Shown: positions 44,020 to 53,595, numbered from the stretch's first letter. The stretch is DNA of 64,000 nt from Gammaproteobacteria bacterium (GCA_947452065.1 CANGBB010000002.1:124001-188000); one strand, 5' to 3'. Numbers and translations are program-made. Notes: generated by a model not told the origin, from the letters alone.

Positions 44020-45208
44020 CTCTCGCAGCGACTTGCTGCGCAGCAAGTTGCCGGATGTCGGCACGACCATCTTCACTGTCATATCCCAACGCGCCGCAGA
44101 GCTGGGCGCGGTTAATCTGGGGCAGGGCTTCCCGGATTACGACGTCGATCCATTGCTGATCGAATGTATCCACCAAGCCATGCTCGACGGCGCCAACCAG
44201 TATGCGCCGATGACGGGTGTGGCGGCTTTGCGCGAAGCCATTGCGCGCAAAATCCAGCGTTTCCGCGGCGTTCGTTTTGATCCCGTCACTGAAATCACGG
44301 TCACTCTTGGCGCTACGGAGGCCATTTTCTCCGCGATTCAGGCGTTGGCGGGACCGGGCGACGAGGTGCTGGTGTTCGACCCCGCCTACGATTCCTATGA
44401 TCCTGCTGTCCGCCTAGCCGGTGCGCGCTGCGTACACGTGCCACTGATGCCGCCGCTGTTCAAGCCAGACTGGGGCCGCGTGCGGGACGTACTCAACGAG
44501 CGTACGCGGTTGGTCATCATCAACTCTCCGCACAATCCCGCCTGCAGCTGCCTCGATGCCGATGATCTGGCCACCTTGGCTGAACTGTTGCGCGGTCGTG
44601 ACTGCCGAGTGATTGCCGATGAGGTCTACGAGCACATGGTGTTTGACGGCCGTAGGCATGCCAGCGTGTTGGAACATGCTGAATTGCGACAACGGTCGGT
44701 AGCGGTGTATTCCTTCGGCAAGACACTGCATGCCACTGGTCTGCGTGTCGGCTATGCGGTCGCTCCTGAAGCGCTGAGCGCTGAGCTTCGCAAGGTGCAT
44801 CAGTTCAACACGTTCTCGATTGCCCATGCAGCGCAGCTTGGGATCGCACGGTACCTGGACAGGCGTCCGGACTGCGGCGCGGATCTGCCGGCGTTCTTTC
44901 AGTCGCGCCGCGATTTCCTGCTGGCACAGCTGCAGGGCAGTGGGCTGGAAGCGTCTCCGGCCGCAGGCTCGTTTTTTCAGCTTATCGACTATCGCGCTCT
45001 GAGCGGCGAGGCCGACACCACGATGGCTGAACGGCTGCTGACCGAAGCGGGTGTGGCTACTATCCCGCTGTCCGTGTTCTATCAGTCACCCCCGCCGCTG
45101 CATTACCTGCGCCTGTGCTTTGCCAAGCGTGAATCCACGCTGCTGGAGGGGGCTGCACGGTTGCGCCGCTGGGCTGAGGGTGCGCATGTACCGGCCGACA
45201 CCCGGTAG
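44012..45208 (+). CDS. ybdL: YbdL-like PLP-dependent aminotransferase
   Basis: The 398-residue enzyme is close to E. coli YbdL, a methionine/kynurenine-type aminotransferase of fold type I. Shared segments include LPDVGTTIFTVIS, GANQYAPMTGVAALREAI, DEVYEHMVFDG and, at the end, LRLCFAKRESTLLEGAARLRRW. The PLP lysine is Lys237 (SFGKTLHATGLRVGY). It starts with GTG and overlaps potI by 8 bp. With the next gene it suggests handling of sulfur amino acids beside polyamine uptake; both draw on methionine metabolism, but the link is inference. Confidence 0.88.
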   Translation: MADSRSDLLRSKLPDVGTTIFTVISQRAAELGAVNLGQGFPDYDVDPLLIECIHQAMLDGANQYAPMTGVAALREAIARKIQRFRGVRFDPVTEITVTLGATEAIFSAIQALAGPGDEVLVFDPAYDSYDPAVRLAGARCVHVPLMPPLFKPDWGRVRDVLNERTRLVIINSPHNPACSCLDADDLATLAELLRGRDCRVIADEVYEHMVFDGRRHASVLEHAELRQRSVAVYSFGKTLHATGLRVGYAVAPEALSAELRKVHQFNTFSIAHAAQLGIARYLDRRPDCGADLPAFFQSRRDFLLAQLQGSGLEASPAAGSFFQLIDYRALSGEADTTMAERLLTEAGVATIPLSVFYQSPPPLHYLRLCFAKRESTLLEGAARLRRWAEGAHVPADTR

Positions 45209-45238
45209 ACCGGCCGGCTGACCGGGTAGAATCGTCGC

Positions 45239-46405
45239 ATGAAGCCGCCCACCCAGATTAACCATCCGCCCGTTGTTGATCTGCCCGCCGACAACCGGGC
45301 TCTGGTGGCGCCCATTTACCAGTCGGTAAAGTTTGAGTTCGATACCGTAGAAGGCGCGCTGGGCTACTTCCGCGGTGAGCGCCCGGGGTTCTTCTACTCG
45401 CGTGGTTCGAATCCAACCACCCGTCAGCTGGAGTTGAGTCTGGCGCAGCTGCAGCGGCGTGACGACGCCATCGTCTGTGCGTCTGGCGTGGGTGCCATGA
45501 GTACCACGTTGCTGTCGCTGGCGAAGCAGGGTGATCACGTGCTCAGCTTCATCGAGACCTATCCGCCCACACGCCAGCTTCTGCGGCGGATGCTGGGCAA
45601 GTTTGGCGTACGACACTCGCTGCTGTCGCTGTCTGACCTGGCCGGCGTGGAGCGTCTGCTGCGTGAGCAGCCCACATTGGCTGTCGTTTTCGAGAGCCCG
45701 ACTAACCCGACCCAGCGCATTGCAGACATCCGAGCGCTGACGCAACTGGCGCGCGCTCATGGGGCGCTGACGGTGATGGACAACACCTTTGCTGGGCCGC
45801 ACCAGCATGGCGAGTTCGATGTCGATTTGTTTACGCACAGCCTGACTAAATCAGTGGGCGGACATGGCGATGTGCTGGGTGGTGCAGTGATTGGCCGGCG
45901 CGAATTGATCGAACGGCTGCATCCTGATTTCACTCTGATCGGCGGCACGCTCGACCCACACGCCGCGTTCCTGATCCAGCGTGGACTGAAAACTTATCTG
46001 TTGCGATATCGCGCGCAGAGTGCCAGTGCGCAGCGCATCGCTGAATGGCTGATGAGCTCGTCAGCCGTTGCGCGTGTTCATTACCCCGGCTTGCCGGAGC
46101 ATCCGGGGCATGCGCTGGCAACGAAGCAAATGCAGGACTTTGGCGCCGTGGTGAGCTTCGATCTGAACGGTGGCGCCGAAGCTGGCCGACGCTTTGCGGA
46201 GGCGCTGAAGCTCTTCGCCACAGCTGCGAGTCTTGGCGCGACCGAGTCGCTGGTGCTTCCTCCACAGATGCTCGGTCATCAGGATCTGACGCCCGAACAG
46301 CGTGTGGCGGCTGGCCTCGCATCCGGTACGGTGCGGTTGTCGATTGGTCTCGAGGACGTCGATGATCTAATTGCCGATCTGCAGCAGGCACTGAGTGCTT
46401 GCTGA
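45239..46405 (+). CDS. Cys/Met-metabolism (trans-sulfuration) PLP enzyme
   Basis: The 388-residue enzyme belongs to the cystathionine gamma-synthase/gamma-lyase/methionine gamma-lyase family. The PLP lysine is Lys204 in THSLTKSVGGHGDVLGG, and the family segments YSRGSNPTTRQLE and VRLSIGLEDVDDLIADL are visible. Sequence alone does not fix which reaction it performs. It lies 30 bp after the aminotransferase and 9 bp before aguA, so it is within the same operon-like run. Confidence 0.9.
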   Translation: MKPPTQINHPPVVDLPADNRALVAPIYQSVKFEFDTVEGALGYFRGERPGFFYSRGSNPTTRQLELSLAQLQRRDDAIVCASGVGAMSTTLLSLAKQGDHVLSFIETYPPTRQLLRRMLGKFGVRHSLLSLSDLAGVERLLREQPTLAVVFESPTNPTQRIADIRALTQLARAHGALTVMDNTFAGPHQHGEFDVDLFTHSLTKSVGGHGDVLGGAVIGRRELIERLHPDFTLIGGTLDPHAAFLIQRGLKTYLLRYRAQSASAQRIAEWLMSSSAVARVHYPGLPEHPGHALATKQMQDFGAVVSFDLNGGAEAGRRFAEALKLFATAASLGATESLVLPPQMLGHQDLTPEQRVAAGLASGTVRLSIGLEDVDDLIADLQQALSAC

Positions 46406-46414
46406 GCGCACCGG

Positions 46415-47530
46415 ATGACTGCTCGCCGCAGCCACGCGCTCCAGAGTACGCCCGCCGCGGACGGATTCTGGATGCCCGGCGAATTCGAGGCGCATGCCGG
46501 CTGCTGGATGCTGTGGCCGCAGCGAGCCGATAACTGGCGCGAGCACGCGCTGCCGGCTCAACAGGCGTTCGTGCAGCTCGCTGCAGCCATCGCTGCATTT
46601 GAACCGCTCACCGTAGGTGTGGCGCCAAGACATCTGCCCTTTGCCCGCTCCGCACTACTGCCAAGGATTCGCGTGGTTCCGCTGGCCAGCGATGATTGCT
46701 GGATGCGCGATGTCGGGCCGACGATCTTGGTCGATCGGCGCGGGCGGCGGCGCGGTGTGGACTGGCGCTTCAATGCCTGGGGCGGTTTGTATCGTCCGTT
46801 TCGTCGTGACGATGCGGTGGCGGCCGGTGTACTGGCCCGCGAAGGGTTGGCTCGTTATCGCGCGCCCTTCGTCAATGAAGGGGGTGCCATCCACAGCGAT
46901 GGCGAGGGCACGCTGCTGGTCACTGAACAATGCCTGCTGAACCGCAACCGCAATCCGCGGCTGGGGCGCACGCGCATCGAGCAGTTGCTTAAAGATTACA
47001 CCGGAGCGCGCAAGCTGATCTGGCTGGGGCAGGGGGTGATCGACGATGAGACCTCCGGACATGTCGATAATCTGGTCTGTTTCGTCAGGCCCGGCGCCGT
47101 CTGCCTGACCTGGACTGATAACCGTCGTGATGCGCAATATCGAGTATCGCGCGATGCTTTCGAGCGACTGATGGATGCGCGCGATGCGATGGGACGACGG
47201 CTCCGCGTCTACAAGTTGCCATCACCGGGCCCGCTGACCCTGACGCGGCGTGAGGCGGCAGGGATCCAGCGCAGCGCTGGCATCCGCACACTGCGTGCCG
47301 GTCAGCGTCTGGCTGGCAGCTATGTCAATTTCTATCTCGCCAACGGCGCGGTGATTGCACCGCTGCTTGATGCACGGCATGACGCGCAAGCGCTGCGACG
47401 GTTACGCGCGATTTTTCCGCGGCGACGTGTGGTGGGTGTTCCGGCGCGTGAACTGCTGCTCGGTGGCGGTAACATACATTGTCTGACCCAGCAGATCCCG
47501 GCGGGCGGTGTCCGGAGGCAGCATGACTGA
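46415..47530 (+). CDS. aguA: Agmatine deiminase
   Basis: AguA converts agmatine to N-carbamoylputrescine plus ammonia, one step of putrescine formation from arginine. The 371-residue protein has the guanidino-modifying fold: WMPGEFEAHAGCWMLWP at the start, DDCWMRDVGPT, the catalytic His in SGHVDNLVCF, and the nucleophile Cys356 in GGGNIHCLTQQ. The N-carbamoylputrescine amidase gene aguB is not adjacent. Its position near potFGHI supports a polyamine cluster. The 3' end overlaps the PPK2 gene by 8 bp. Confidence 0.93.
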   Translation: MTARRSHALQSTPAADGFWMPGEFEAHAGCWMLWPQRADNWREHALPAQQAFVQLAAAIAAFEPLTVGVAPRHLPFARSALLPRIRVVPLASDDCWMRDVGPTILVDRRGRRRGVDWRFNAWGGLYRPFRRDDAVAAGVLAREGLARYRAPFVNEGGAIHSDGEGTLLVTEQCLLNRNRNPRLGRTRIEQLLKDYTGARKLIWLGQGVIDDETSGHVDNLVCFVRPGAVCLTWTDNRRDAQYRVSRDAFERLMDARDAMGRRLRVYKLPSPGPLTLTRREAAGIQRSAGIRTLRAGQRLAGSYVNFYLANGAVIAPLLDARHDAQALRRLRAIFPRRRVVGVPARELLLGGGNIHCLTQQIPAGGVRRQHD

Positions 47531-48365
47531 TCGTGCTCGAAAGTCAGGGCCCAAAGAAGAGTCGCTGGTGAGGAAGGTGCGGCTCGAGCCAGGCAAGAAA
47601 GTACGCCTGCGCGATGAAGATGCTGGCCGCCGGTTTGGCTGGGAAGAAGACGCTGCGCGCGCAGCCACAGCAACATTGCGCGGTCAGCTGGAAGCCTTGC
47701 AGCACAAGTTCTATGCAGACGGACGCTTCGCGCTGCTGGTGGTACTGCAGGCCATCGATGGAGGGGGCAAGGACAGCACCATTCGCCACGTCATGTCGGC
47801 CTTTAATCCTCAGGGTTGCACAGTCACCTCATTCAAAGCTCCCACTACCGAGGAGTCCCGCCACGATTATCTCTGGCGCATTCATCGTCATACCCCGGCC
47901 CGTGGTGAGATCGCGGTGTTTAATCGCTCCCACTATGAAGATGTGTTGATAGCGCGTGTGGATGAGCTGGTGCCTCATGAGGTGTGGAGCGCGCGCTACC
48001 AGCAGATCAATGATTTCGAACAGCTTCTGAATGCCGCCAATACACGCATCGTGAAGCTGTTTCTGCATATCAGCCGTGATGAGCAGAAGCGCCGGCTCCA
48101 GCAGAGGCTTGATGATTCCACCAAGCGCTGGAAGTTCGACCTCTCAGATCTGAAGAAGCGCAAGCAGTGGGATGAATACCAAGCGGCTTACGAGGCCATG
48201 CTCGAGCGTTGCGGCACCCGCCATGCACCCTGGCATGTGATACCGGCAGATCATAAGTGGCTGCGCGATCTGGCCGTGGCGCAGATTCTGAAAGATGCGC
48301 TCAGCGAGCTGCCGCTGCGCTATCCGGACGTGAACTTCGATCCGCGGTCGATCCGCATCGACTGA
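47523..48365 (+). CDS. Polyphosphate kinase 2 family protein
   Basis: PPK2 enzymes transfer phosphate between polyphosphate and nucleotides. The 280-residue protein has the P-loop region VLQAIDGGGKDSTIRHVMS, FNRSHYEDVLIARV (Walker B area) and a lid region with RDEQKRRLQQRLDD. The single-domain length fits PPK2 class I or III; nucleotide preference is not clear from sequence. I chose the ATG at 47523 because GGAGGCAGC stands just before it. The overlap with aguA by 8 bp suggests coupling. Confidence 0.92.
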   Translation: MTDRARKSGPKEESLVRKVRLEPGKKVRLRDEDAGRRFGWEEDAARAATATLRGQLEALQHKFYADGRFALLVVLQAIDGGGKDSTIRHVMSAFNPQGCTVTSFKAPTTEESRHDYLWRIHRHTPARGEIAVFNRSHYEDVLIARVDELVPHEVWSARYQQINDFEQLLNAANTRIVKLFLHISRDEQKRRLQQRLDDSTKRWKFDLSDLKKRKQWDEYQAAYEAMLERCGTRHAPWHVIPADHKWLRDLAVAQILKDALSELPLRYPDVNFDPRSIRID

Positions 48366-48389
48366 AACGCTGCCGCGCTTCGTCGCGGC

Positions 48390-49133
48390 TTACATTCCCG
48401 CCAGTTCGCGCTCTGCAGAGCTGAGCCATTCCGCCTGCGCACGGCGATAGTGGTGGGGGGCTTGCTGGGCGTGGTCGAGCAGCTCGCGCAGAGTGCGCCG
48501 CGCATCGTCAGTGCGTCCTTCGCGCCGCAGGAGCTGGGCGTAACGCAACGCAGCCTCGGCACCGGCGTAGTAGCCCGCCAGCACCCGGTATTCGTCTAGG
48601 GCCTTGGCGGTGTTGCCTTCACCCTCCAGCGAGCGAGCGTATAGCAGGTGACCTTCGGGTGACTTGTAGTCCGGGTTGTGCGCAATCAGTTCGTCGAGAG
48701 TCAGCCGTGCCTCGGCAGGTCGGCCGGCAGTGAACTGCGCTCGCGCTAGGCCGAGCATCAGACCGGGATCATGTTCGTAGAGTCCCTTGAGTGTCTGACG
48801 ATAGATGTCGATGGCATCCGCGGCACGTCCTTGGCGCAACAGTTCCTCCGCGTAGCGCTGCTGGCTAGCGACGCCACCCTGCTGGCGCGCGGCGGCCTCA
48901 TAGCGGCGCAGATCCTGCTCCGGATCCAGGGCCTTCTTCACGCCGCGGTAAGTGCGCTTGGCGGCGCGGCTCCCGAACAGCTCGGGCAGGATCTCAGCCA
49001 CGATATAGGCCAAGCCGCCAAAGGCGGGCAGCATCAGCAGCACCCAGATCCAGACGGTATTGCGTCCGGTGCGCATGCAATGGACGATCAGAACGGCGCT
49101 CAGGATGTAGGAACCGAGGACGTAGTAACTCAT
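48390..49133 (-). CDS. Membrane protein with PLD-N-like and tetratricopeptide regions
   Basis: The 247-residue product begins with two hydrophobic segments (SYILSAVLIVHC and TVWIWVLLMLPAFGGLAYIV), which look like a phospholipase D N-terminal (PLDc_N) module. It continues with helical repeats of TPR type from about residue 85 to the end. I know no function; similar layouts are common in proteobacterial genomes. The ATG at 49133 is preferred because the membrane segment starts there. It faces the patatin gene divergently, with 87 bp between. Confidence 0.8.
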   Translation of the reverse strand: MSYYVLGSYILSAVLIVHCMRTGRNTVWIWVLLMLPAFGGLAYIVAEILPELFGSRAAKRTYRGVKKALDPEQDLRRYEAAARQQGGVASQQRYAEELLRQGRAADAIDIYRQTLKGLYEHDPGLMLGLARAQFTAGRPAEARLTLDELIAHNPDYKSPEGHLLYARSLEGEGNTAKALDEYRVLAGYYAGAEAALRYAQLLRREGRTDDARRTLRELLDHAQQAPHHYRRAQAEWLSSAERELAGM

Positions 49134-49220
49134 GGGGTGCCAGCATACTGGGAGCGGTGGCGTGCCGTGAAGCGTGCGCCGTGTCAGGAGCGGTCGCATC
49201 ACGTAAACTTCACCACTGCG

Positions 49221-51476
49221 ATGCTCCGCCTGACCCAAATGCGCCTGTTTCTGGTGGTCGCTGGCTGCGGCCTGTGGCCACTATGGTCGCTGGCCGAGGA
49301 ACTGGCGGGACCGGCCGCACCCGTGGCTGTCGCAGCCGCGGCGCGTCCCCGCATCGGTCTGGTGCTCTCCGGTGGCGGCGCGCGCGGCACGGCGCACATT
49401 GGCGTGCTCAAGACGCTCGATGATCTGCGCATACCCGTGGACGCCATCGCTGGCACCAGTATGGGAGCAGTGGTGGGCGGTCTCTATGCCTCGGGTATGG
49501 ACGGGCGCGCCATCGAGCGGCTTCTTTCGACGGTCGATTGGGAAGACGCTTTCCGCGACCGACCCACACGCGCGGAGCTGGCGTTTCGCCGCAAGCGTGA
49601 TGACGAAGACTTCCTCGTCAATGTCCCAATCGGTTTTCGCGGCCGTAAACTCCTCATCCCCACCGGGCTGATTGCTGGTCAGAAGCTGACCCAGATCCTG
49701 CGACAGGCCACCTTGCCTGTTGCGGCCGTGACCGATTTCGACCAGCTGCCGATTCCGCTCCGGGTGGTGGCAACGGATCTCGAGTCGGGCACGCCGGCCG
49801 TACTGTCCTCCGGCGATCTCACTGCCGCCATGCGTGCCAGTATGTCGGCGCCCGGGATCTTCGCTCCGGTAGAACGTGATGGCCGGCTGCTGGTTGATGG
49901 AGGGCTGGTGAAAAACCTGCCCATCGATGTGGCACGCACGATGGGCGTCGATGTACTGATCGTTGTTGATGCCGGCATCGCCCTGCAAAACCGCGAGCGC
50001 CTTGGCTCCATTGCCAGTGTGTCGAATCAGGCGCTGGCCATCATGGTGCGTCGTGATGCCGACGAGCAACGCAGTACGCTCGGTTCCCGCGACATACTTC
50101 TGACTCCGCAGCTCGATGAGATATCGTCCTACGACTTTCGTGTATTAAAGCGCGTTGTCGAGGCCGGTCAGGCTGCTGCAGAGACCGAGCGAGCGCGTCT
50201 GGCGAATCTGTCTTTATCGGAACAGGACTATGCGCACCATCTGGCGCAGCGTACCGCAACCCATGCAGACGCCACGCCAGTCGCGGTTCAGTTCGTCCGC
50301 TCTGATGCGCAGTCCGAGCCCTATCAGCGACCGATCGCCGATTTCTTCGGAGACCTCGTCGGCCACCCACTCGATACCGCGGCGATTGAGACACGCGTCA
50401 CCACACTTTATGGCCGCGGCAATCTCGAACGGCTCGATTACCGGCTGGTCACCGATACGCAAGGGCAGCAGGGTCTGGAATTCAGCGCACGTCGCAAGAG
50501 TTGGGGACCGAACTACCTGCGCCTCGGACTCTCGCTGCAGGATGATTTTGCCGGGGGCACCTCTTTCAATGCAGCGGCCCGTCTTTTGTTCACGGAGCTC
50601 AATTCGCTGGGTGCCGAGTCGGTGTGGGATGTGCAGGTTGGCGAGTCGCCACGACTGTCCACGGAGCTGTTTCTGCCGCTGTCGAATCGCGCACGCTACT
50701 TCGTGGCTCCGCACGCCGAGCTTCAGGCCTACAACGTCGCTCAGCTCAGTAACGGCCAGCAGATCGGAGAGTTTCGAGTCCGCAGCTTCGATTATGGTCT
50801 TGATGCCGGGCGCGAGTTCAGTAACTGGGGAGAGCTGCGCGCAGGATTGGCCCGCACCGAAGGCACGACCCGCGTGCGCATTGGTGACTTCAGCAAGCCG
50901 GGTTCGGTCTTCGGTGTGGATGCCGCGTTTCTGCGCTTTGGCTACGATCGCCTCGATAGCGCCAACTTCCCTCATCGCGGGCAGGAACTGCGCGTTGAAT
51001 GGCGACTGGAGAGTGATGGTCGCAGTGGTCCGGGGAGCGATCTGCTGAAGGTGGACTGGCGGGCCGCATGGTCCCGGGGCAAGTACACCAGTCTGGCGTG
51101 GCTGTCTGGCGGCAGTACGGTCAGTGGCAGCACCAGCAACGTCCGCAGTTACTTTCCGCTTGGTGGCTTTCTGAATCTCTCCGGGCTGCGCGCGCAATCG
51201 CTGGCCGGGCCGCATTACGCCATTGCCCGCGGCATCCTGCTGCGCAGTGTGGGCAATGGCGGTGAGGGCGTGTTGAACGTGCCGGCCTATGCCGGCCTTT
51301 CACTGGAGGCGGGCAACGTCTGGTCGCAGCGCCACGAGATTAGCTTCGGTTCAACACATACAGACGCGGCGCTGTTCTTTGGTGCCGATACCTATCTGGG
51401 TCCGGCCTATCTGGCCGTGGGCTACGACGACAGCGGCAAGTCCGCCTTCTATCTGTTCCTGGGTCGCAGCTTCTGA
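49221..51476 (+). CDS. Patatin-like phospholipase with POTRA and beta-barrel (type Vd autotransporter, PlpD-like)
   Basis: The 751-residue protein has a signal peptide and then a patatin lipase domain (about residues 47-330). The oxyanion loop GGGARG, the nucleophile Ser80 in GTSMG and the dyad Asp226 in VDGG are intact. A POTRA-like region (about 360-440, LVGHPLDTAAIETRVTTLYG) precedes a 16-strand-type barrel ending in YLFLGRSF. This order matches PlpD of Pseudomonas, a type Vd autotransporter that displays or releases a phospholipase. The ATG at 49221 gives a normal signal peptide; the ATG at 49239 is an alternative. Confidence 0.9.
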   Translation: MLRLTQMRLFLVVAGCGLWPLWSLAEELAGPAAPVAVAAAARPRIGLVLSGGGARGTAHIGVLKTLDDLRIPVDAIAGTSMGAVVGGLYASGMDGRAIERLLSTVDWEDAFRDRPTRAELAFRRKRDDEDFLVNVPIGFRGRKLLIPTGLIAGQKLTQILRQATLPVAAVTDFDQLPIPLRVVATDLESGTPAVLSSGDLTAAMRASMSAPGIFAPVERDGRLLVDGGLVKNLPIDVARTMGVDVLIVVDAGIALQNRERLGSIASVSNQALAIMVRRDADEQRSTLGSRDILLTPQLDEISSYDFRVLKRVVEAGQAAAETERARLANLSLSEQDYAHHLAQRTATHADATPVAVQFVRSDAQSEPYQRPIADFFGDLVGHPLDTAAIETRVTTLYGRGNLERLDYRLVTDTQGQQGLEFSARRKSWGPNYLRLGLSLQDDFAGGTSFNAAARLLFTELNSLGAESVWDVQVGESPRLSTELFLPLSNRARYFVAPHAELQAYNVAQLSNGQQIGEFRVRSFDYGLDAGREFSNWGELRAGLARTEGTTRVRIGDFSKPGSVFGVDAAFLRFGYDRLDSANFPHRGQELRVEWRLESDGRSGPGSDLLKVDWRAAWSRGKYTSLAWLSGGSTVSGSTSNVRSYFPLGGFLNLSGLRAQSLAGPHYAIARGILLRSVGNGGEGVLNVPAYAGLSLEAGNVWSQRHEISFGSTHTDAALFFGADTYLGPAYLAVGYDDSGKSAFYLFLGRSF

Positions 51477-51521
51477 ACCCAAGCTGCGCGCCGACAAGCT
51501 GCGCACCGAGAGTAATGACGA

Positions 51522-51785
51522 TCAGCGGCTGAGCGCCGAATCCTGAACCTTTTCGAAGGACAGCGCCGGTGCGTCGCCCGGGCGTGAATACTCGTGTTTG
51601 CGGCTCATCTCCGCGAGCGCTGCGTCACGTTCGGCGGCCGTGGCAAACCAGTGCATGCGGCTCCAGTCATCGCCCAGCAGTTGCCTGAATGGATCGCCAC
51701 GACGCAAGCTGACGCGCACCCCATAGGGGCGCTCATTCCGGGTCGAGACGGCCGGCGTGAGGTTGTGAGCGTTGCTGATTCCCAT
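51522..51785 (-). CDS. Small conserved-looking hypothetical protein
   Basis: The 87-residue product starts MGISNAHNLTPAVSTRNERPYG and contains a compact charged core, RSMHW-like (SRMHWFATAAERDAALAEMSRKHEYSR). It is soluble, with no signal peptide. I recognise no domain. The frame continues upstream, but those codons would overlap msrA. It sits divergent to msrA with 49 bp between, which could mean a shared control region. Confidence 0.6.
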   Translation of the reverse strand: MGISNAHNLTPAVSTRNERPYGVRVSLRRGDPFRQLLGDDWSRMHWFATAAERDAALAEMSRKHEYSRPGDAPALSFEKVQDSALSR

Positions 51786-51834
51786 GCCTGCATCCTGCGT
51801 TACAGTGTGCGGTAATTCTAACGGAGATTGACTG

Positions 51835-52407
51835 ATGAATGACGCCCTTCGGCATTTCGTCAATGGCCAGCCACTGGCCGGTCCGTTTCCGACCGGCAGC
51901 GAGCGCGCCCTGTTCGGCATGGGCTGCTTCTGGGGTGCCGAGCGCCTGTTCTGGCAACAGCGCGGCGTGCTCGTCACCGCCGTGGGCTATGCCGGCGGCA
52001 CCACCCCCAATCCCGACTACAAGCTTGTCTGTAGCGGCCGCACCGGCCATGCCGAGGTGGTGCTGGTGGTGTTCGATCCGCAGCAGATTCGCTACGAACA
52101 ACTGCTGCAGCTTTTCTTCGAGCGACACGATTCCACGCAGGGCATGCGCCAAGGCAACGACATCGGTACCCAGTATCGCTCCGCTATCTATCATTACAGC
52201 GAGGCGCAGCGCCACGCCGCCGAGCGTGCGTTGAATCAATACCAAGTCGCACTGAGCGCCGCCGGCTACGGAGCGATTACCACCGAGCTGCGCGCGGCGC
52301 CCGAGTTCTACTACGCCGAGGACTACCACCAGCAATATCTGGCCAAGAATCCCGACGGCTATTGCGGGCTGGGCGGATGCGGGGTGGCGTTGAAGCTTGC
52401 GCAATGA
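51835..52407 (+). CDS. msrA: Peptide methionine sulfoxide reductase MsrA
   Basis: MsrA reduces methionine-S-sulfoxide in proteins. The 190-residue protein carries the catalytic Cys31 in [13 protein letters not shown], the segment [24 protein letters not shown], and a C-terminal glycine-rich GLGGCGV with the resolving cysteine. It has no signal peptide, so it is cytosolic. GGAG lies 11 bases upstream of the ATG at 51835. Confidence 0.96.
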   Translation: MNDALRHFVNGQPLAGPFPTGSERALFGMGCFWGAERLFWQQRGVLVTAVGYAGGTTPNPDYKLVCSGRTGHAEVVLVVFDPQQIRYEQLLQLFFERHDSTQGMRQGNDIGTQYRSAIYHYSEAQRHAAERALNQYQVALSAAGYGAITTELRAAPEFYYAEDYHQQYLAKNPDGYCGLGGCGVALKLAQ

Positions 52408-52475
52408 GCGACGCCAGAAAAGGCGCTTCGCCTGCGTCGGTATCGATGATTTTATATCGTATGCTGTAGCCGACA

Positions 52476-52499
52476 GACCTGAACGGTAACGCTCAGGTC
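52476..52499 (+). other. Inverted repeat between msrA and ltaE
   Basis: GACCTGA (52476-52482) and TCAGGTC (52493-52499) are exact complements around ten bases. An AT-containing stretch with TTTTT follows about 15 bases later. It could be a weak terminator of msrA or an operator for ltaE. Nothing decides between these. The 138-bp gap holds no other feature that I can support. Confidence 0.35.
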
Positions 52500-52545
52500 G
52501 GTAAACTCTAGTTTTTCAACTCCGAATCCGGGGTGCCCGACGCTC

Positions 52546-53595
52546 ATGAATGACCTGATAGACCTGCGCTCCGATACTGTCACCCGACCCACCGCCGCGA
52601 TGCGCGCAGCGATGGCTGCGGCGCCGGTGGGTGACGATCAATATGGCGAGGATCCAAGCACCAACCAGTTACAGTCGCGCTGCGCTGAACTGTTGGGCAA
52701 GGAAGCGGCGGTGTGGTTGCCCACTGGCACCATGGCCAATCAGGCGGCGCTGCGTACGCTGACGCGGCCGGGTGATGAGGTGATTGCTTCGCGCGAGTCG
52801 CATGCCGGCTGGCATGAAGTGGGCGGTGCGGCGGCCAATGCCGGTGTGCAGCTGCAGGAAATCGGGCAGGGCGGGTGGTTCACAGCCGAGCAGATGCGTG
52901 CAGCAGTGAAGCCGCGCAACTTCGTGATGTTCCCGACGACCACGCTGGTTCAGGTGGAGAACACGCACAACCGTGCCGGCGGCGTTGTGGTGCCACAGGC
53001 CGAGGTGCTGCGCATTTGTGCGGTGGCTCGTGAGCTCGGCATGGCGACCTTTCTCGACGGTGCGCGGCTGTGGAATGCCAGTGTCGCCAGCGGCCTGACA
53101 GTCAGTGAACTGTCTGCGCCGTTCGATATGGTGGCTGTGGCGTTCAGCAAGGGATTGGGCGCGCCCGGTGGTTCGCTGCTGGCGGGCTCGAAGGATCTCA
53201 TCGCGGCGGCGTCGCGGCACCGCCATCGTCTTGGCGGCGCCATGCGCCAGAACGGTGTCTTCACATCTGCTGCGCTGTACGCGCTTGATCATCATCTGGC
53301 CAGGCTCCCTGAGGATCATGCCAATGCGCGTGCTCTCGCTGAAGCACTGGCTTCCAAGGCACCGGTGGTGCTGGATCTGACCACTGTGCAGACCAATATT
53401 GTCGTCTTCCATCTGCCGGACAGCGTCTCGGTGGATGCGCCAGGACTGTCGGCGCTGTCACGGGCGCGCGGCGTGCTGATCAATGCCTTCGGTCCACGCA
53501 CAGTGCGTGTTGCCACTCATCTGGATGTGACGCGCGAGCAATGTGTGCGCGCCGCTTCCGTGCTGGCCGAACTGCTCAGCAACTGTGTCCGCTGA
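52546..53595 (+). CDS. ltaE: Low-specificity L-threonine aldolase
   Basis: LtaE cleaves L-threonine and L-allo-threonine to glycine and acetaldehyde. The 349-residue PLP protein opens with IDLRSDTVTRPTAAMRAAM, has GDDQYGEDPSTN, and carries the PLP lysine Lys202 in AVAFSKGLGAPGGSLLAGS. The next gene overlaps its end by 11 bp, which points to one transcript. Confidence 0.95.
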   Translation: MNDLIDLRSDTVTRPTAAMRAAMAAAPVGDDQYGEDPSTNQLQSRCAELLGKEAAVWLPTGTMANQAALRTLTRPGDEVIASRESHAGWHEVGGAAANAGVQLQEIGQGGWFTAEQMRAAVKPRNFVMFPTTTLVQVENTHNRAGGVVVPQAEVLRICAVARELGMATFLDGARLWNASVASGLTVSELSAPFDMVAVAFSKGLGAPGGSLLAGSKDLIAAASRHRHRLGGAMRQNGVFTSAALYALDHHLARLPEDHANARALAEALASKAPVVLDLTTVQTNIVVFHLPDSVSVDAPGLSALSRARGVLINAFGPRTVRVATHLDVTREQCVRAASVLAELLSNCVR

